Below are positions 56,247 through 64,000 of a stretch of 64,000 bases of DNA, one piece after another (position 1 is the stretch's first letter; each line of letters begins with the position of its first letter). Below the pieces are notes generated by a model, which worked only from the letters and a program-made list of their open reading frames with translations, did not search any database and was not told the origin of the DNA. A program made the translations under genes and the position numbers. Source of the stretch: a virus; IMG/VR virus record IMGVR_UViG_3300033571_005398, positions 1-64,000 of that record, one strand, 5' to 3'.

Positions 56247-57586
56247 TAGAGGATTACCTCGCTTGCCCTGACTGTAAAGAAGTTGCTTTCGTAAATAACG
56301 AGACTCTCGTCAGTGAATGGGTCAATGGCACGGATTTCCCACCAAGTGCGGTTTGCAAGGTAGCGCGTTTGGTCCGCAGTAAGAGAAATCGTAAATATGT
56401 AGTTTTGGTTGGCGTTTACATCTACCGTTCCGGTAAGAGCACTCAACGCCAATACGGTAGTTGCGGTTCCCGTTACCGTGAATGTTGTAGAGGTAACTGC
56501 CGTAATCGTCCGTGTTCCGTTTACGGTTCCATCTACGTCAGTGATTACTACGGAAGTGCCAACCGTAAGATTGTGCGTGTATGGTGTTGTTAGCGTGATG
56601 TTTGTGCTGCCTGCTGTTCGAGCCGCATTTGTAATCGCAAAGTTTGGAAGGCTAGAGTTAACGTTAAGCTCAAAGCCCTGCACAATTTGCAAAGAACCTC
56701 GTTGCAAAACGATGTTTGCAACAAACGTCTTTCCTGCGTAGTTTTTGGCTGTAAGAGTAAGGTCGGTAGTGAAAGCGCGTCCTTGGTAAGCCGTGAGCTC
56801 TCCGTTTTCTGTTGGGAAAGGAATTGGCTGAGCACCATACGTAGGCAGAGACATTCTCGCACGCTGGGCAAACGACCGGTCGTCCACCTCTTGTGGCTTG
56901 TACACGGGGACATACCGGTTTGTGGTTTTGGAGATTCGACGCAAAGAAAATACGTCAATCTTGTACAGACCAACGCCGAGGTGCACACACAGGTCCCGGT
57001 ACTGCTGTTGACGAGTTTGCATCATCTCCATGAGCTGGCGGTAACGCTCGGCTCGAGGAATGGTCACGCCATCGGGAGCTTGAATGTCAATGTCAAACGC
57101 TGCATCTGTAGCTAGCGTATACAGCGCTAGGGTAGTGGCGTACACAGCCACTGGGTACTCTTCAATGGTGGGCAAGTTGCTGACTACGATTTTACGACCA
57201 ATAGCATCAACGTGCTTTGCGCTGTGCTGCTCAACGGCGTCCGTGACAAGTGTTGTAAGTTCTGCGTTTGTAAAATACCTAAAATACGTACCACTAACAA
57301 GAAACTCAACACCCGACTTCGGCACAGTCTCTCCGGAGTTAACCAGCGCGGGGTACTCTGCGTTAGTGAGTGTCACTACCAAAGCTCCGGTAGAGGCCTC
57401 TACGTACGAATCTGAAGATACGTCAATCCCGTCGGCAATCACCGTGACGCTTGCCGGGTCACACGGTGCGTAGTGCAACTGAAAGCGCCCAGTTGTTCCA
57501 TCAGAAACAAACTGGGTTGCAAAAGACTTGCCTAGGTCGCCCAGTTCTAGGCGGACCTTGCTAATCAAACCATTAATGTCAGCCAC
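56246..57586 (-). CDS. Structural adaptor-like protein with Ig-like repeat (446 aa)
   Basis: N-terminal part begins ADINGLISKVRLELGDLGKS and contains a helical segment with ERYRQLMEMMQTRQQQYRDL, as in large head-tail or baseplate adaptors; the C-terminal third has Ig-like beta strands (TTPYTHNLTVGTSVVITDVD). Exact role unknown; probably a neck or whisker protein. Confidence 0.5.
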   Translation of the reverse strand: MADINGLISKVRLELGDLGKSFATQFVSDGTTGRFQLHYAPCDPASVTVIADGIDVSSDSYVEASTGALVVTLTNAEYPALVNSGETVPKSGVEFLVSGTYFRYFTNAELTTLVTDAVEQHSAKHVDAIGRKIVVSNLPTIEEYPVAVYATTLALYTLATDAAFDIDIQAPDGVTIPRAERYRQLMEMMQTRQQQYRDLCVHLGVGLYKIDVFSLRRISKTTNRYVPVYKPQEVDDRSFAQRARMSLPTYGAQPIPFPTENGELTAYQGRAFTTDLTLTAKNYAGKTFVANIVLQRGSLQIVQGFELNVNSSLPNFAITNAARTAGSTNITLTTPYTHNLTVGTSVVITDVDGTVNGTRTITAVTSTTFTVTGTATTVLALSALTGTVDVNANQNYIFTISLTADQTRYLANRTWWEIRAIDPFTDESLVIYESNFFTVRASEVIL

Positions 57587-57651
57587 AAAATCTCCGTATT
57601 CCTCTGTATCTATGTTCCCGGATTATGCGCGCAAATACAGGGCAAAGAGAA

Positions 57652-57691
57652 GTCCCCCTGCAGGGAGGAGGGCGAGAACCTGCAGGGGGAC
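57652..57691 (-). terminator. 13-bp hairpin after the head gene
   Basis: GTCCCCCTGCAGG / CCTGCAGGGGGAC with a 14-nt loop and a pyrimidine-rich TTCTCTTT on the leftward strand. It follows the stop of the gene at 57704 and likely ends or attenuates the capsid transcript. Confidence 0.7.
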
Positions 57692-57703
57692 CGTTTGGTA
57701 GGA

Positions 57704-58078
57704 CTAGCCTCCGGGAGCCCAGACGTATCCGAGCTGTTCCAGATATGCTGCCAAATCTCGAGGGACGGAGTACTTTACTCCAGCCTTGAAGGTGTAGTGG
57801 TTTCCTACACCATAGGTCATTTCTTCAATATCCGTAATGGTCCGAATAATGACCTTATCGTTGTTGACCGATACGCCAACTTCTACAACCTCATCAATAA
57901 GGATGGGCTGGTCAGGCCTTTTAGGGTCGAAGACTTGAGTCTCCAACTCAATGGCCTCCTGAGCGCGGCTGATAGAAATCTCGTCTGCACGCTCTTTAAT
58001 GGCCTTTGCGTTTTGTTTAGCTGCCTTCTCGGCAGCTGCGCCCGTTGCATCCAACGGGCTGGTGGGAAGGTTTGCCAC
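57704..58078 (-). CDS. Head-associated hypothetical protein (124 aa)
   Basis: GTG start after AAGGAG. Ala/Lys-rich N-terminal helix, then VEVGVSVNNDKVIIRTITDIE and HYTFKAGVKYSVPRDLAAYLE, a small beta domain with a C-terminal helix. Just downstream of the major capsid gene, it may be a decoration or head-completion protein. Confidence 0.5.
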   Translation of the reverse strand: MANLPTSPLDATGAAAEKAAKQNAKAIKERADEISISRAQEAIELETQVFDPKRPDQPILIDEVVEVGVSVNNDKVIIRTITDIEEMTYGVGNHYTFKAGVKYSVPRDLAAYLEQLGYVWAPGG

Positions 58079-58111
58079 GATTTCATTTCTCCTTGTATTA
58101 ATTTTGTGTTG

Positions 58112-58137
58112 GGGGGAGAGCCGAAGCCCTCCCCCCG
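58112..58137 (-). terminator. UUCG hairpin after the capsid gene
   Basis: GGGGGGAGGGC-TTCG-GCTCTCCCCCC: eleven pairs (one wobble) capped by a UUCG tetraloop, ending 12 bases after the capsid stop. No T-run follows, so mRNA protection or partial termination is more likely than full termination. Confidence 0.6.
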
Positions 58138-58149
58138 ATGAAGCAGTCG

Positions 58150-59283
58150 TTAGTTGGTGTAAGCCTTAACGATAGCTTGGTCGGTGATGACACCGAGGCC
58201 CCAGATGGAGTACCATGCGAGAGCGTGCTCACGACCGAAGTCGAGAACGCCACCGTCACGGAGCTCAACCGGAAGGCTGATGGCGTGACCAAACGCGTTG
58301 TCACCAATCATGATGGACTCGTACACGTCAGCCGTGTTACCGGTAGCCGAGGTAAGGTAACCAGCCTCAGCCGTGAAGTCAGCCGACGTAGGGTTACCAC
58401 CCTGACCGGGGGCGGTGTTCGCCTTGACCGGAACCACGCCAGCGTTAGCAGGAACGCCAACGTTGGTCGAAGTGGTGTACGTGCCGTTCGCAGCGAGCAG
58501 CTTGACCTGAGTGGTCTCGATGAACACAACGTCGTAGAGGCGACCAATCTCACCAAGCATGAAGTTACCGGGGGCGGCGTACTTCGTGACTTCAATGAAC
58601 TCCGGGTTTGAGCGGAGGTCACGCGACTGCTTGGGGTGAATGAACATGACGTAGGTCTCACCAATGCGGGGGATGTTCTTACCGGCGAGGGTAAGAGCAG
58701 CGTCCTTGATGGTACCGGTCGTCAGCTTGTGGTTACCGTCGAGGCTCGAGATACCCGTACCAACCGTACCTTCAGCGTAGGTGTTGAAGGTGGTCGATGC
58801 CGAGAAGCCAGAGCGGTCGTAACCGAAGACAGCCGAGGTGGCAGCCGACAGGGTGTTACGAGCCTGTACGTCGAGGTACTGAGCCATGTGGCGACCGAGA
58901 AGACGCGAAGCCGAAGCCATGATGTCGTCGAACGAGGCGTTCAGCAGCAGCTCGGAAACTGCAACTGCGTAGCCGTGCTCAGCAACGGTGATGGCAATCT
59001 GCTCAGCCGTCAGTGCGTTCGTGGTCATACGAACACCTTCAGTGAGGGGGGTCGGGTCAACCGAGAAGTTCTTGTAACGCAGGAAGTTCACGCGGAGACC
59101 GGGAGCAACACCAAGTTCCGTCTTCTTTACAGCGAACTGCTCGAAGCGGAGGATGGGCATTGCCTGAAACAGGATTTCCTTGGACCAGATGGTCTGGATG
59201 GCCTGCGAGAGCTGGCTGTTGGAGCCAGAGTAAGCGGTAGGAGCAGAAGCGAGCTGCCCAGAACCGGTAATGGCGGATGCCAT
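58150..59283 (-). CDS. Major capsid protein, N4-gp56 family (377 aa)
   Basis: Sequence pattern of the N4 gp56 capsid family: QAIQTIWSKEILFQAMPILRF, FLRYKNFSVDPTPLTEGV, ITVAEHGYAVAVSELLLNAS, a C-terminal beta domain with AYLDVQARNTL earlier and LPVELRDGGVLDFGREHALA near the end. It is an HK97-type fold that forms the shell. AAGGAG precedes the ATG. Strong expression is expected from the flanking hairpins. Confidence 0.85.
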   Translation of the reverse strand: MASAITGSGQLASAPTAYSGSNSQLSQAIQTIWSKEILFQAMPILRFEQFAVKKTELGVAPGLRVNFLRYKNFSVDPTPLTEGVRMTTNALTAEQIAITVAEHGYAVAVSELLLNASFDDIMASASRLLGRHMAQYLDVQARNTLSAATSAVFGYDRSGFSASTTFNTYAEGTVGTGISSLDGNHKLTTGTIKDAALTLAGKNIPRIGETYVMFIHPKQSRDLRSNPEFIEVTKYAAPGNFMLGEIGRLYDVVFIETTQVKLLAANGTYTTSTNVGVPANAGVVPVKANTAPGQGGNPTSADFTAEAGYLTSATGNTADVYESIMIGDNAFGHAISLPVELRDGGVLDFGREHALAWYSIWGLGVITDQAIVKAYTN

Positions 59284-59315
59284 AGTTTTCTCCTTAAGAG
59301 GTTAGAGGTTGTGGA

Positions 59316-60086
59316 TTAACCGAACAATCCCTGACCGCGATTTGTACCGGTAGAGCCGAGAAGCTTGTCTCGGTTTTTGGCATACTCTGCCATCGACATA
59401 TTCCGAAGTGCATCCGGAGAAGCCGTCTGGGAGTCCGAGTCATTATCGAGGGGTCCGTTTGCCGGAACGGTAATGCGTGCTCCGACCATTTCTTTCCGAG
59501 TCTGCTGTGACGCTGAGGCCACTGATTCGAAAATTCGAGTTGACTTGTCTTTCAACTGAGAAACGCTGGATTCAATTTCATCCTTGGTGTTTCCTTGAAT
59601 GAGGTCAATCAACTCAGGAATAATATTTTCGCGCTCCTGCTCAAGACGCTGCTGGCGGTAGGCCTGCAAGTCCTGATATTCACGCTCTCGCTCAAGAAGG
59701 GCAAGTGCTGCTTCACGCGCTGCGCGTTCGGCGTCAATCTGAGCTTGAAGTTCTTCTTCTTTCTTCTTAAGAAGTTCCTTCATACCCATCTCTTGCTCAG
59801 CCTCTTCAGCCTTTTTCTTGGCTGCTTCGGCCTCACGGGCGGTACGCTGTGCACGACGCTCAGCTTCCCTGCTCGCGCGTTCCTGCTCCTGCTGCTTGAG
59901 CTGAGCAAGTTCTTCCTTCATCTTCTCCATTGTGGAGTACACCTTCTGCTTTTCCTGCTCACGAGCCTTCTTGATATCTTCTGCTGTGAACTGGGCGGGG
60001 AAGGGATTCTCTTCGGGAGTCAATTCCGGGGTAATGAGCGGTGCATCGGTGGCGGGGTCGGCCGCAACCTCTGTGTTTTCATCCAT
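59316..60086 (-). CDS. Scaffolding protein (256 aa)
   Basis: Acidic N terminus, then a long Glu/Ala/Lys/Arg coiled coil (about residues 50-165), and a C-terminal capsid-contacting part with EYAKNRDKLLG. Start at 60086 (GAGAATCATA upstream); the frame is open 75 bases further. It guides prohead assembly and leaves before packaging. Confidence 0.75.
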   Translation of the reverse strand: MDENTEVAADPATDAPLITPELTPEENPFPAQFTAEDIKKAREQEKQKVYSTMEKMKEELAQLKQQEQERASREAERRAQRTAREAEAAKKKAEEAEQEMGMKELLKKKEEELQAQIDAERAAREAALALLEREREYQDLQAYRQQRLEQERENIIPELIDLIQGNTKDEIESSVSQLKDKSTRIFESVASASQQTRKEMVGARITVPANGPLDNDSDSQTASPDALRNMSMAEYAKNRDKLLGSTGTNRGQGLFG

Positions 60087-60182
60087 TATGATTCTCTTTT
60101 CATTCTCTTGGTCGTTTTCCGAATTAGTGACACATGACCTGACTGATGTAACACAAGTCAATCTACGAAAGATTAACTTGTC

Positions 60183-60207
60183 TTCCTAAAATCAATGATT
60201 TCAGGAA
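60183..60207 (-). terminator. Small hairpin between portal and scaffold
   Basis: TTCCTGAAATC-ATT-GATTTTAGGAA: 11 pairs with one G.T, placed directly after the portal stop in the 126-bp gap before the scaffold gene. The gap also holds TTGACT (about 60151-60156), which could be a -35 element for the head operon; no good -10 was found. Confidence 0.5.
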
Positions 60208-60212
60208 ATTAT

Positions 60213-61946
60213 TTACTTGTCCCTGTCAACTGCTCGACGAGACGGAAGCTTTGTTCCGTACGCATCAGTAACAAGCTTGTTTCGGATTTCTGCTTCACCC
60301 TGAATCTCAACACCGTTAGTGTTTGTAAGTGGGTCTTGCTGCGATTCCGTAGTAGAGGGGCCGAGGATACCATCGCCCATAGTGTCGCCGTCGCCAAGCA
60401 TGGTCGGGTCCATAGGAATGGCCGTGCCATCGGGGCCAGACATCATTCCTGTCATGTCCATGATTTGCTTCTGAACCTGAAGCTTAATGAGGTTGAGTGC
60501 ACCATCGGCCTCAGCATCCTCAATAAGTTCAAGACGAATCTCTTCCAGCTTCTCTTCGGGGAATTCTTCGCCAAGAGCCCGGAGGGCGCCCTCCTTTGAC
60601 TCCAGTCCCATTCCCATCTTCTGCTGAAGTTCATTGAGTAGAACCAGCTTGTCAAGCGGTAGGGGCGGAGGAAATTGTGCGTACGTTTGATACGAAAGAG
60701 GGTCGTTTGGGTCTAGCCGGTCGAACTGGCCTTCCTTGAGGGGTCCGTCCTCGTCCGGGTTCCACAGGAATGTCTCGGGCTCTTTAACGGCAAGATTAAG
60801 CATGATAATCTCGTTAATCTTCTCAAGACCAGCACCATACTGTGCGGTCTTTTGAGACCAACGGTTCATAAGAGGCTGGTACTGGATAGACAGAGCAACA
60901 CCCGAGGTGTTAGAGATGGGCTGAACTTGACCCAGAGCGGTTTCCGGGATGTTCATCAACTCGTGCATTGAGCGCTTGAGTGTCTCCATGTACTGCATAG
61001 CACCAGACAGCCCAGCAGAACCACCTTCAAGGTTAAACACACTCGAGTCTTTGGGCAGACCTCCCCAAACCTTTTTGGCACCCTTTTCAAGATTGGACGC
61101 CTTGGCACCAATGATTACGGTAACGGGTGCCGCGTGATAGTTAATGATGTCTGCGACATCGGTAGCTATTTCGTTGTACGACCGATTAAGCGTGATGATG
61201 TCGTGGGCGTCTGCGAGTCCCCACGGTGAGCCAGCTACAGGGATATTCGGGATGTGTACAACGGGAATCTCACCAAGCGGATTAGGCCGCGAGTCAATGA
61301 GCTCGTCGTTGATGTACTCTTCAATGATGTCATCAGTCAAAATCTCCGTGTAAGTAAAAACTTGACGGGTTCCCTCAAGAGAGGTTCCCCAAAAGCGGTA
61401 CTTCTGCTTAAACCGTAGCAGACGAGTCCGGTCGTGGGGGTGAAACTCCGGGAAACAGAACGCGCTGTTCAAGGGGAGAATACGGACACGCCCGGGGTGA
61501 AACCTCCCAATAGAGTCGGTCCACGCCTCTTCGTAAGCAATCTTTACAAAGCAGTCACCAGTGATTGAACCAATCTGAGACATCTCAAACAAGATTCGCT
61601 GCTTGTCATTGTCTACTTCCCACACGCGCGCGAGACGGTCCGGAACAATCGCCTCGGTTGCCTTGGGAGAGCGGAAGTGGATTCCCTTACCAAAAGTAAA
61701 TCGAGTCAAGTAGTCAATGAATGCACGGTAGTAGTTAAACGATACCTGCATCTCTCCTTGCTCGCGGCGGTAGCCCCAGTGGTGGCCGAGGTACATTGCC
61801 CAGTTGAGCGAGTAGCGATTTAGGCGAGGCCCGTGAACCTCAAACTCTTCATCAGCAAGTTCTACAAGCCCAAGGGGCGAGATGCTGATGGTTAGGTCAG
61901 AAGATGCCGCCCTATAACTAGGCGGCGAAAAATCTGCAAATGACAT
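60213..61946 (-). CDS. Portal protein (577 aa)
   Basis: Large portal: YLGHHWGYRREQGEMQVSFN, YYRAFIDYLTRFTFGKGIHF, then clip and stem regions with HIPNIPVAGSPWGLADAHDI and LMNIPETALGQVQPISN. The C terminus is acidic and disordered. It is the dodecameric channel for DNA. It lies between the terminase-side genes and scaffold, as expected. Confidence 0.88.
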   Translation of the reverse strand: MSFADFSPPSYRAASSDLTISISPLGLVELADEEFEVHGPRLNRYSLNWAMYLGHHWGYRREQGEMQVSFNYYRAFIDYLTRFTFGKGIHFRSPKATEAIVPDRLARVWEVDNDKQRILFEMSQIGSITGDCFVKIAYEEAWTDSIGRFHPGRVRILPLNSAFCFPEFHPHDRTRLLRFKQKYRFWGTSLEGTRQVFTYTEILTDDIIEEYINDELIDSRPNPLGEIPVVHIPNIPVAGSPWGLADAHDIITLNRSYNEIATDVADIINYHAAPVTVIIGAKASNLEKGAKKVWGGLPKDSSVFNLEGGSAGLSGAMQYMETLKRSMHELMNIPETALGQVQPISNTSGVALSIQYQPLMNRWSQKTAQYGAGLEKINEIIMLNLAVKEPETFLWNPDEDGPLKEGQFDRLDPNDPLSYQTYAQFPPPLPLDKLVLLNELQQKMGMGLESKEGALRALGEEFPEEKLEEIRLELIEDAEADGALNLIKLQVQKQIMDMTGMMSGPDGTAIPMDPTMLGDGDTMGDGILGPSTTESQQDPLTNTNGVEIQGEAEIRNKLVTDAYGTKLPSRRAVDRDK

Positions 61947-61949
61947 TAC

Positions 61950-62252
61950 TTATCGCCCTTTTTCTTTTTGTTTGTTAACCCGCCGTGCGAGTTGTTCGCG
62001 CTTCTTCTCTTCGAAGTGCTTTTTTGCCATCTTTTCTTGACGAGTCTTTACCGACACATCCGCAAACTGACCGCCATGTTTAATGTACTGGTCGTGCACC
62101 CAGTGGCTTGCGCCCGGGGACGGGTACTTAGAAAAACGAGCTTTGGCCTGCATGATAATCATGCTCCAAAGACGCTCGTTAGTCGGAACCTTGTGTCCAC
62201 CAGAGTGGTCACCCTTGTGAACTAGGCTCCCGCGTTCGTTACGCGAATACAT
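61950..62252 (-). CDS. Small basic protein between terminase and portal (100 aa)
   Basis: SLVHKGDHSGGHKVPTNERL, ARFSKYPSPGASHWVHDQYI and a highly charged C-terminal helix. It recurs next to portal genes in actinobacteriophages as I remember; the role (packaging or head maturation) is not known. Starts after a UUCG-free gap and a terminator-like hairpin. Confidence 0.6.
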   Translation of the reverse strand: MYSRNERGSLVHKGDHSGGHKVPTNERLWSMIIMQAKARFSKYPSPGASHWVHDQYIKHGGQFADVSVKTRQEKMAKKHFEEKKREQLARRVNKQKEKGR

Positions 62253-62271
62253 CTGCTCTCCAATCTGAGAG

Positions 62272-62320
62272 AGGCTCCACTACAACCACTGCCGTAACGA
62301 CGGGGGCTGTGGTGGAGCCT
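62272..62320 (-). terminator. Hairpin after the 62332 gene
   Basis: AGGCTCCAC and GTGGAGCCT (9 bp) enclose a G/C-rich stretch with additional CCAC/GTGG pairing in the 79-bp gap. Followed by a CTCTCTC tract rather than T, so the strength is uncertain. Confidence 0.5.
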
Positions 62321-62331
62321 TTCGTCAGAGT

Positions 62332-62727
62332 CTAGTCGTTTACGACAGTCGGGTTGAGGCGCTGAGTGCGAGCACCCGAGCGAGCAACGACCTCAACAGT
62401 CTGCTCAGCGTAGTTCGAGAACGAACCGTGAGCAAACTCTCCGAGGAACGTCGGGGCCTCAATCCAAGAGCAAGAACCAACGTGAGCACGCTCGCCAAGG
62501 GTCTCAGCGGCAGGCTTCTGCCATACGGGGGCATTCCGGTTCGGACGACCGGGAGCGGAAGCAAAGCCGCTCATGATTCCCTTCTGGAAATCGGTGGGGA
62601 CATCCGTGTCAGTCGCAATACCTTCTTCGAAACGAAGAGGTCCACGACGCTCAAGGTTGCCAGCGGCCTTCATGTCGTAAGACTGAGGCGAACGCTCCGG
62701 GAAAACGGGTGCGGGTCCAATACCCAT
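62332..62727 (-). CDS. Hypothetical virion-region protein (131 aa)
   Basis: AAGGAG precedes the ATG at 62727. Starts MGIGPAPVFPERSPQSYDMKA; Pro/Ala/Gly/Arg-rich, with WIEAPTFLGEFAHGSFSNYA. Not recognised; an 18-bp palindrome lies just upstream of its ribosome binding site, so its expression may be controlled separately. Confidence 0.5.
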   Translation of the reverse strand: MGIGPAPVFPERSPQSYDMKAAGNLERRGPLRFEEGIATDTDVPTDFQKGIMSGFASAPGRPNRNAPVWQKPAAETLGERAHVGSCSWIEAPTFLGEFAHGSFSNYAEQTVEVVARSGARTQRLNPTVVND

Positions 62728-62745
62728 GAGAAACTCCTTAGTATG

Positions 62746-62763
62746 TTGAAATGCGCATTTCAA
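62746..62763. promoter_or_regulatory. 18-bp perfect palindrome
   Basis: TTGAAATGCGCATTTCAA lies in the 85-bp gap between terminase and the 62332 gene, 18 bases upstream of its ATG. Perfect dyad symmetry with no spacer fits a dimeric repressor or regulator site. No second copy was noticed. Confidence 0.45.
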
Positions 62764-62812
62764 TTACAAGTCTGACAAGTTTTAGCTCCAAAGTGTTATC
62801 AAACTCTAAGTA

Positions 62813-64000
62813 TTAGAAAAATGCACTAGAACTTACCTGAACCTCTGGCATGACCAAATCGACTGTCATTGAGCAAGCAATGGCCAGTGAGTCTACGTAG
62901 TCATCGTGCGCGTACGTTTCATCTGGAGCAGCCACTGTAAAGTTTGGCCCTTTGTACTGGATTTCTGCATCAGTCATTTGCTGCGTAAACCGCTTCCAAA
63001 GTCGAAGTCGACGGGTCTTTGCATGGGCAGGAAACGACAGCATGCGGCGTTGCATTAACGCTTGGAGGTGCTTGAAGCGCTTGGACTGCTCGGACTGACT
63101 AGACGTAAGCGCAATGACTTCTGCTCGGGGCATAAGCACTTTGAGTCGTTGGGCCACGGCGTCACCGACACCGTTAGCGTCTACACCAATGGCAAGAACA
63201 TCGTAGTTACTCAAGAAGTTGACAATCTGGAAGTACTGCTCTTCCCAGTCATCGCCCTGAATCTCGAGCCAATTAAGCACGCGGTGGTCAAAGTACCCGA
63301 ACTCGTCTGGCCTATCCCAGTCGACCCAAACGACAGTCACCACGGTGGAGTCCATTTTACGGGCCGGGTCAATGCCGACAACCACGGGCGTTTTGTGCCA
63401 CATCTTTACAAGCTCTTGGCTGGTATCCCCAAGCTCATCCATGAGAGTCTGCGTAACAAACATTCCTCGTTCAAGCAGCCACTTGCAGTTGTATGACATT
63501 TGAAACTCGTCTGAGTCTTCGCCAATTCTAAGTTTCTCTTTGCTGATGAATTTGGCGTAGTTTTCGTTTACTTTAGCAACGTCTTTCCAGTCCCACTGAA
63601 AGTGGTTCTGTCGTGCCCCTCGGCCAGTAGCTCGGCGTTTATTTAGCTGAATGGCCCTGTAGAAGTTGTTTTTGCTTGTAGTTGGGGTACCGGTCTTAAT
63701 CATGGTTCCGGCGTAGTACGCCAGCATGGGAGAAATTGACTTAGATACCGTAAAGTCGTCGGCCTCTTGACACTCGTCAATAACAACAACGTGAAACGAC
63801 TTAGACTCAATCTTGGCGCGAGGGTTGGCCGTCATCATGGTCAGTGTGGACCCAGAACGCTGTAGCCTAATCATTTTGGTAACGCCACCAACACGTTTGG
63901 CAGAGTCGTCAATCTCTGGGTCGCCAAGAATCTCAATAGCACGCTCTGAGGTAAGCCGCGTAACGGTTCGACTGAACAGGGTTTCTGCCTGTGACTCTGT
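62813..64000 (-). CDS. terL: Terminase large subunit, partial
   Basis: The reading frame runs to the right edge of the window, so the N terminus (with Walker A) is missing. Visible are HVVVIDECQEADD (Walker B), ATPase coupling region, and the nuclease domain with VVGIDPARKMDSTVVTVVW, DVLAIGVDANG and ETYAHDDYVDSLAIA acidic residues. It powers DNA packaging and cuts concatemers. At least 395 residues are present. Confidence 0.9.
   Translation of the reverse strand, partial: TESQAETLFSRTVTRLTSERAIEILGDPEIDDSAKRVGGVTKMIRLQRSGSTLTMMTANPRAKIESKSFHVVVIDECQEADDFTVSKSISPMLAYYAGTMIKTGTPTTSKNNFYRAIQLNKRRATGRGARQNHFQWDWKDVAKVNENYAKFISKEKLRIGEDSDEFQMSYNCKWLLERGMFVTQTLMDELGDTSQELVKMWHKTPVVVGIDPARKMDSTVVTVVWVDWDRPDEFGYFDHRVLNWLEIQGDDWEEQYFQIVNFLSNYDVLAIGVDANGVGDAVAQRLKVLMPRAEVIALTSSQSEQSKRFKHLQALMQRRMLSFPAHAKTRRLRLWKRFTQQMTDAEIQYKGPNFTVAAPDETYAHDDYVDSLAIACSMTVDLVMPEVQVSSSAFF

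Noticed and set aside
60087-60182. Promoter (TTGACT) before the scaffold gene
   Set aside because: A -35-like hexamer exists but no acceptable -10 at 16-18 bp; not listed as a separate feature.

Overview
The window is a contiguous part of a tailed double-stranded DNA bacteriophage genome, probably temperate. It encodes a tyrosine integrase, a DNA packaging and capsid block, a contractile tail (sheath, tube, gp25-like and J-like baseplate proteins) and its own replication machinery. Two WhiB-type iron-sulphur regulators, which are confined to Actinobacteria and their phages, point to an actinobacterial host. Base composition looks close to 50% GC by eye, lower than most soil actinobacteria and compatible with a freshwater or marine lineage. 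This host inference rests on gene content only.

Layout. Positions 1-5964 read rightward: about a dozen small early or accessory genes, then a DenV-like glycosylase, a HicA-like protein, WhiB, an excisionase-like HTH protein and the integrase, in tightly overlapping order. Four of the small genes are preceded by near-identical three-hairpin leaders with compensatory base changes. A hairpin at about 5.98-6.02 kb separates this arm from the rest, which all reads leftward.

On the leftward strand, read in transcription order from the right edge, come: terminase large subunit (cut by the window edge), portal, scaffold, N4-gp56-type capsid, neck and fibre proteins, a cluster of tiny basic proteins, tail terminator, sheath, tube, tail chaperone with a frameshifted extension, tape measure with an M23 peptidase domain, LysM, hub, gp25-like, J-like, an OB-fold spike fused to collagen repeats, a glycosyltransferase, and tail protein I. 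Next is a replication and recombination block from 32.7 to 16.4 kb: an O-like initiator with candidate iterons inside the gene, DnaC-like loader, DnaB-like helicase, DnaG-like primase, SNF2 helicase, MerR-like protein, ssDNA-binding protein, family A polymerase, RecA-like recombinase, several nucleases, WhiB, RuvC and SpoVS. A mostly unrecognised block follows (16.4-9.3 kb), then three enzyme-like genes (nucleotidyltransferase-like, HAD-like and TGT/DpdA-like), and last an endonuclease VII.

How it works together: the replication block can supply origin recognition, helicase loading, priming, synthesis and recombination. At least three proteins look able to cut branched DNA before packaging. 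The structural block is nearly complete for a contractile particle. I recognised no endolysin, CI-type repressor, tRNA gene or CRISPR array. The strongest candidate for something undescribed is the four-copy structured leader in the early arm. Next are the three-enzyme module at 6.4-9.3 kb, the intragenic origin candidate at 32.3 kb and the unrecognised block at 11.1-16.4 kb.
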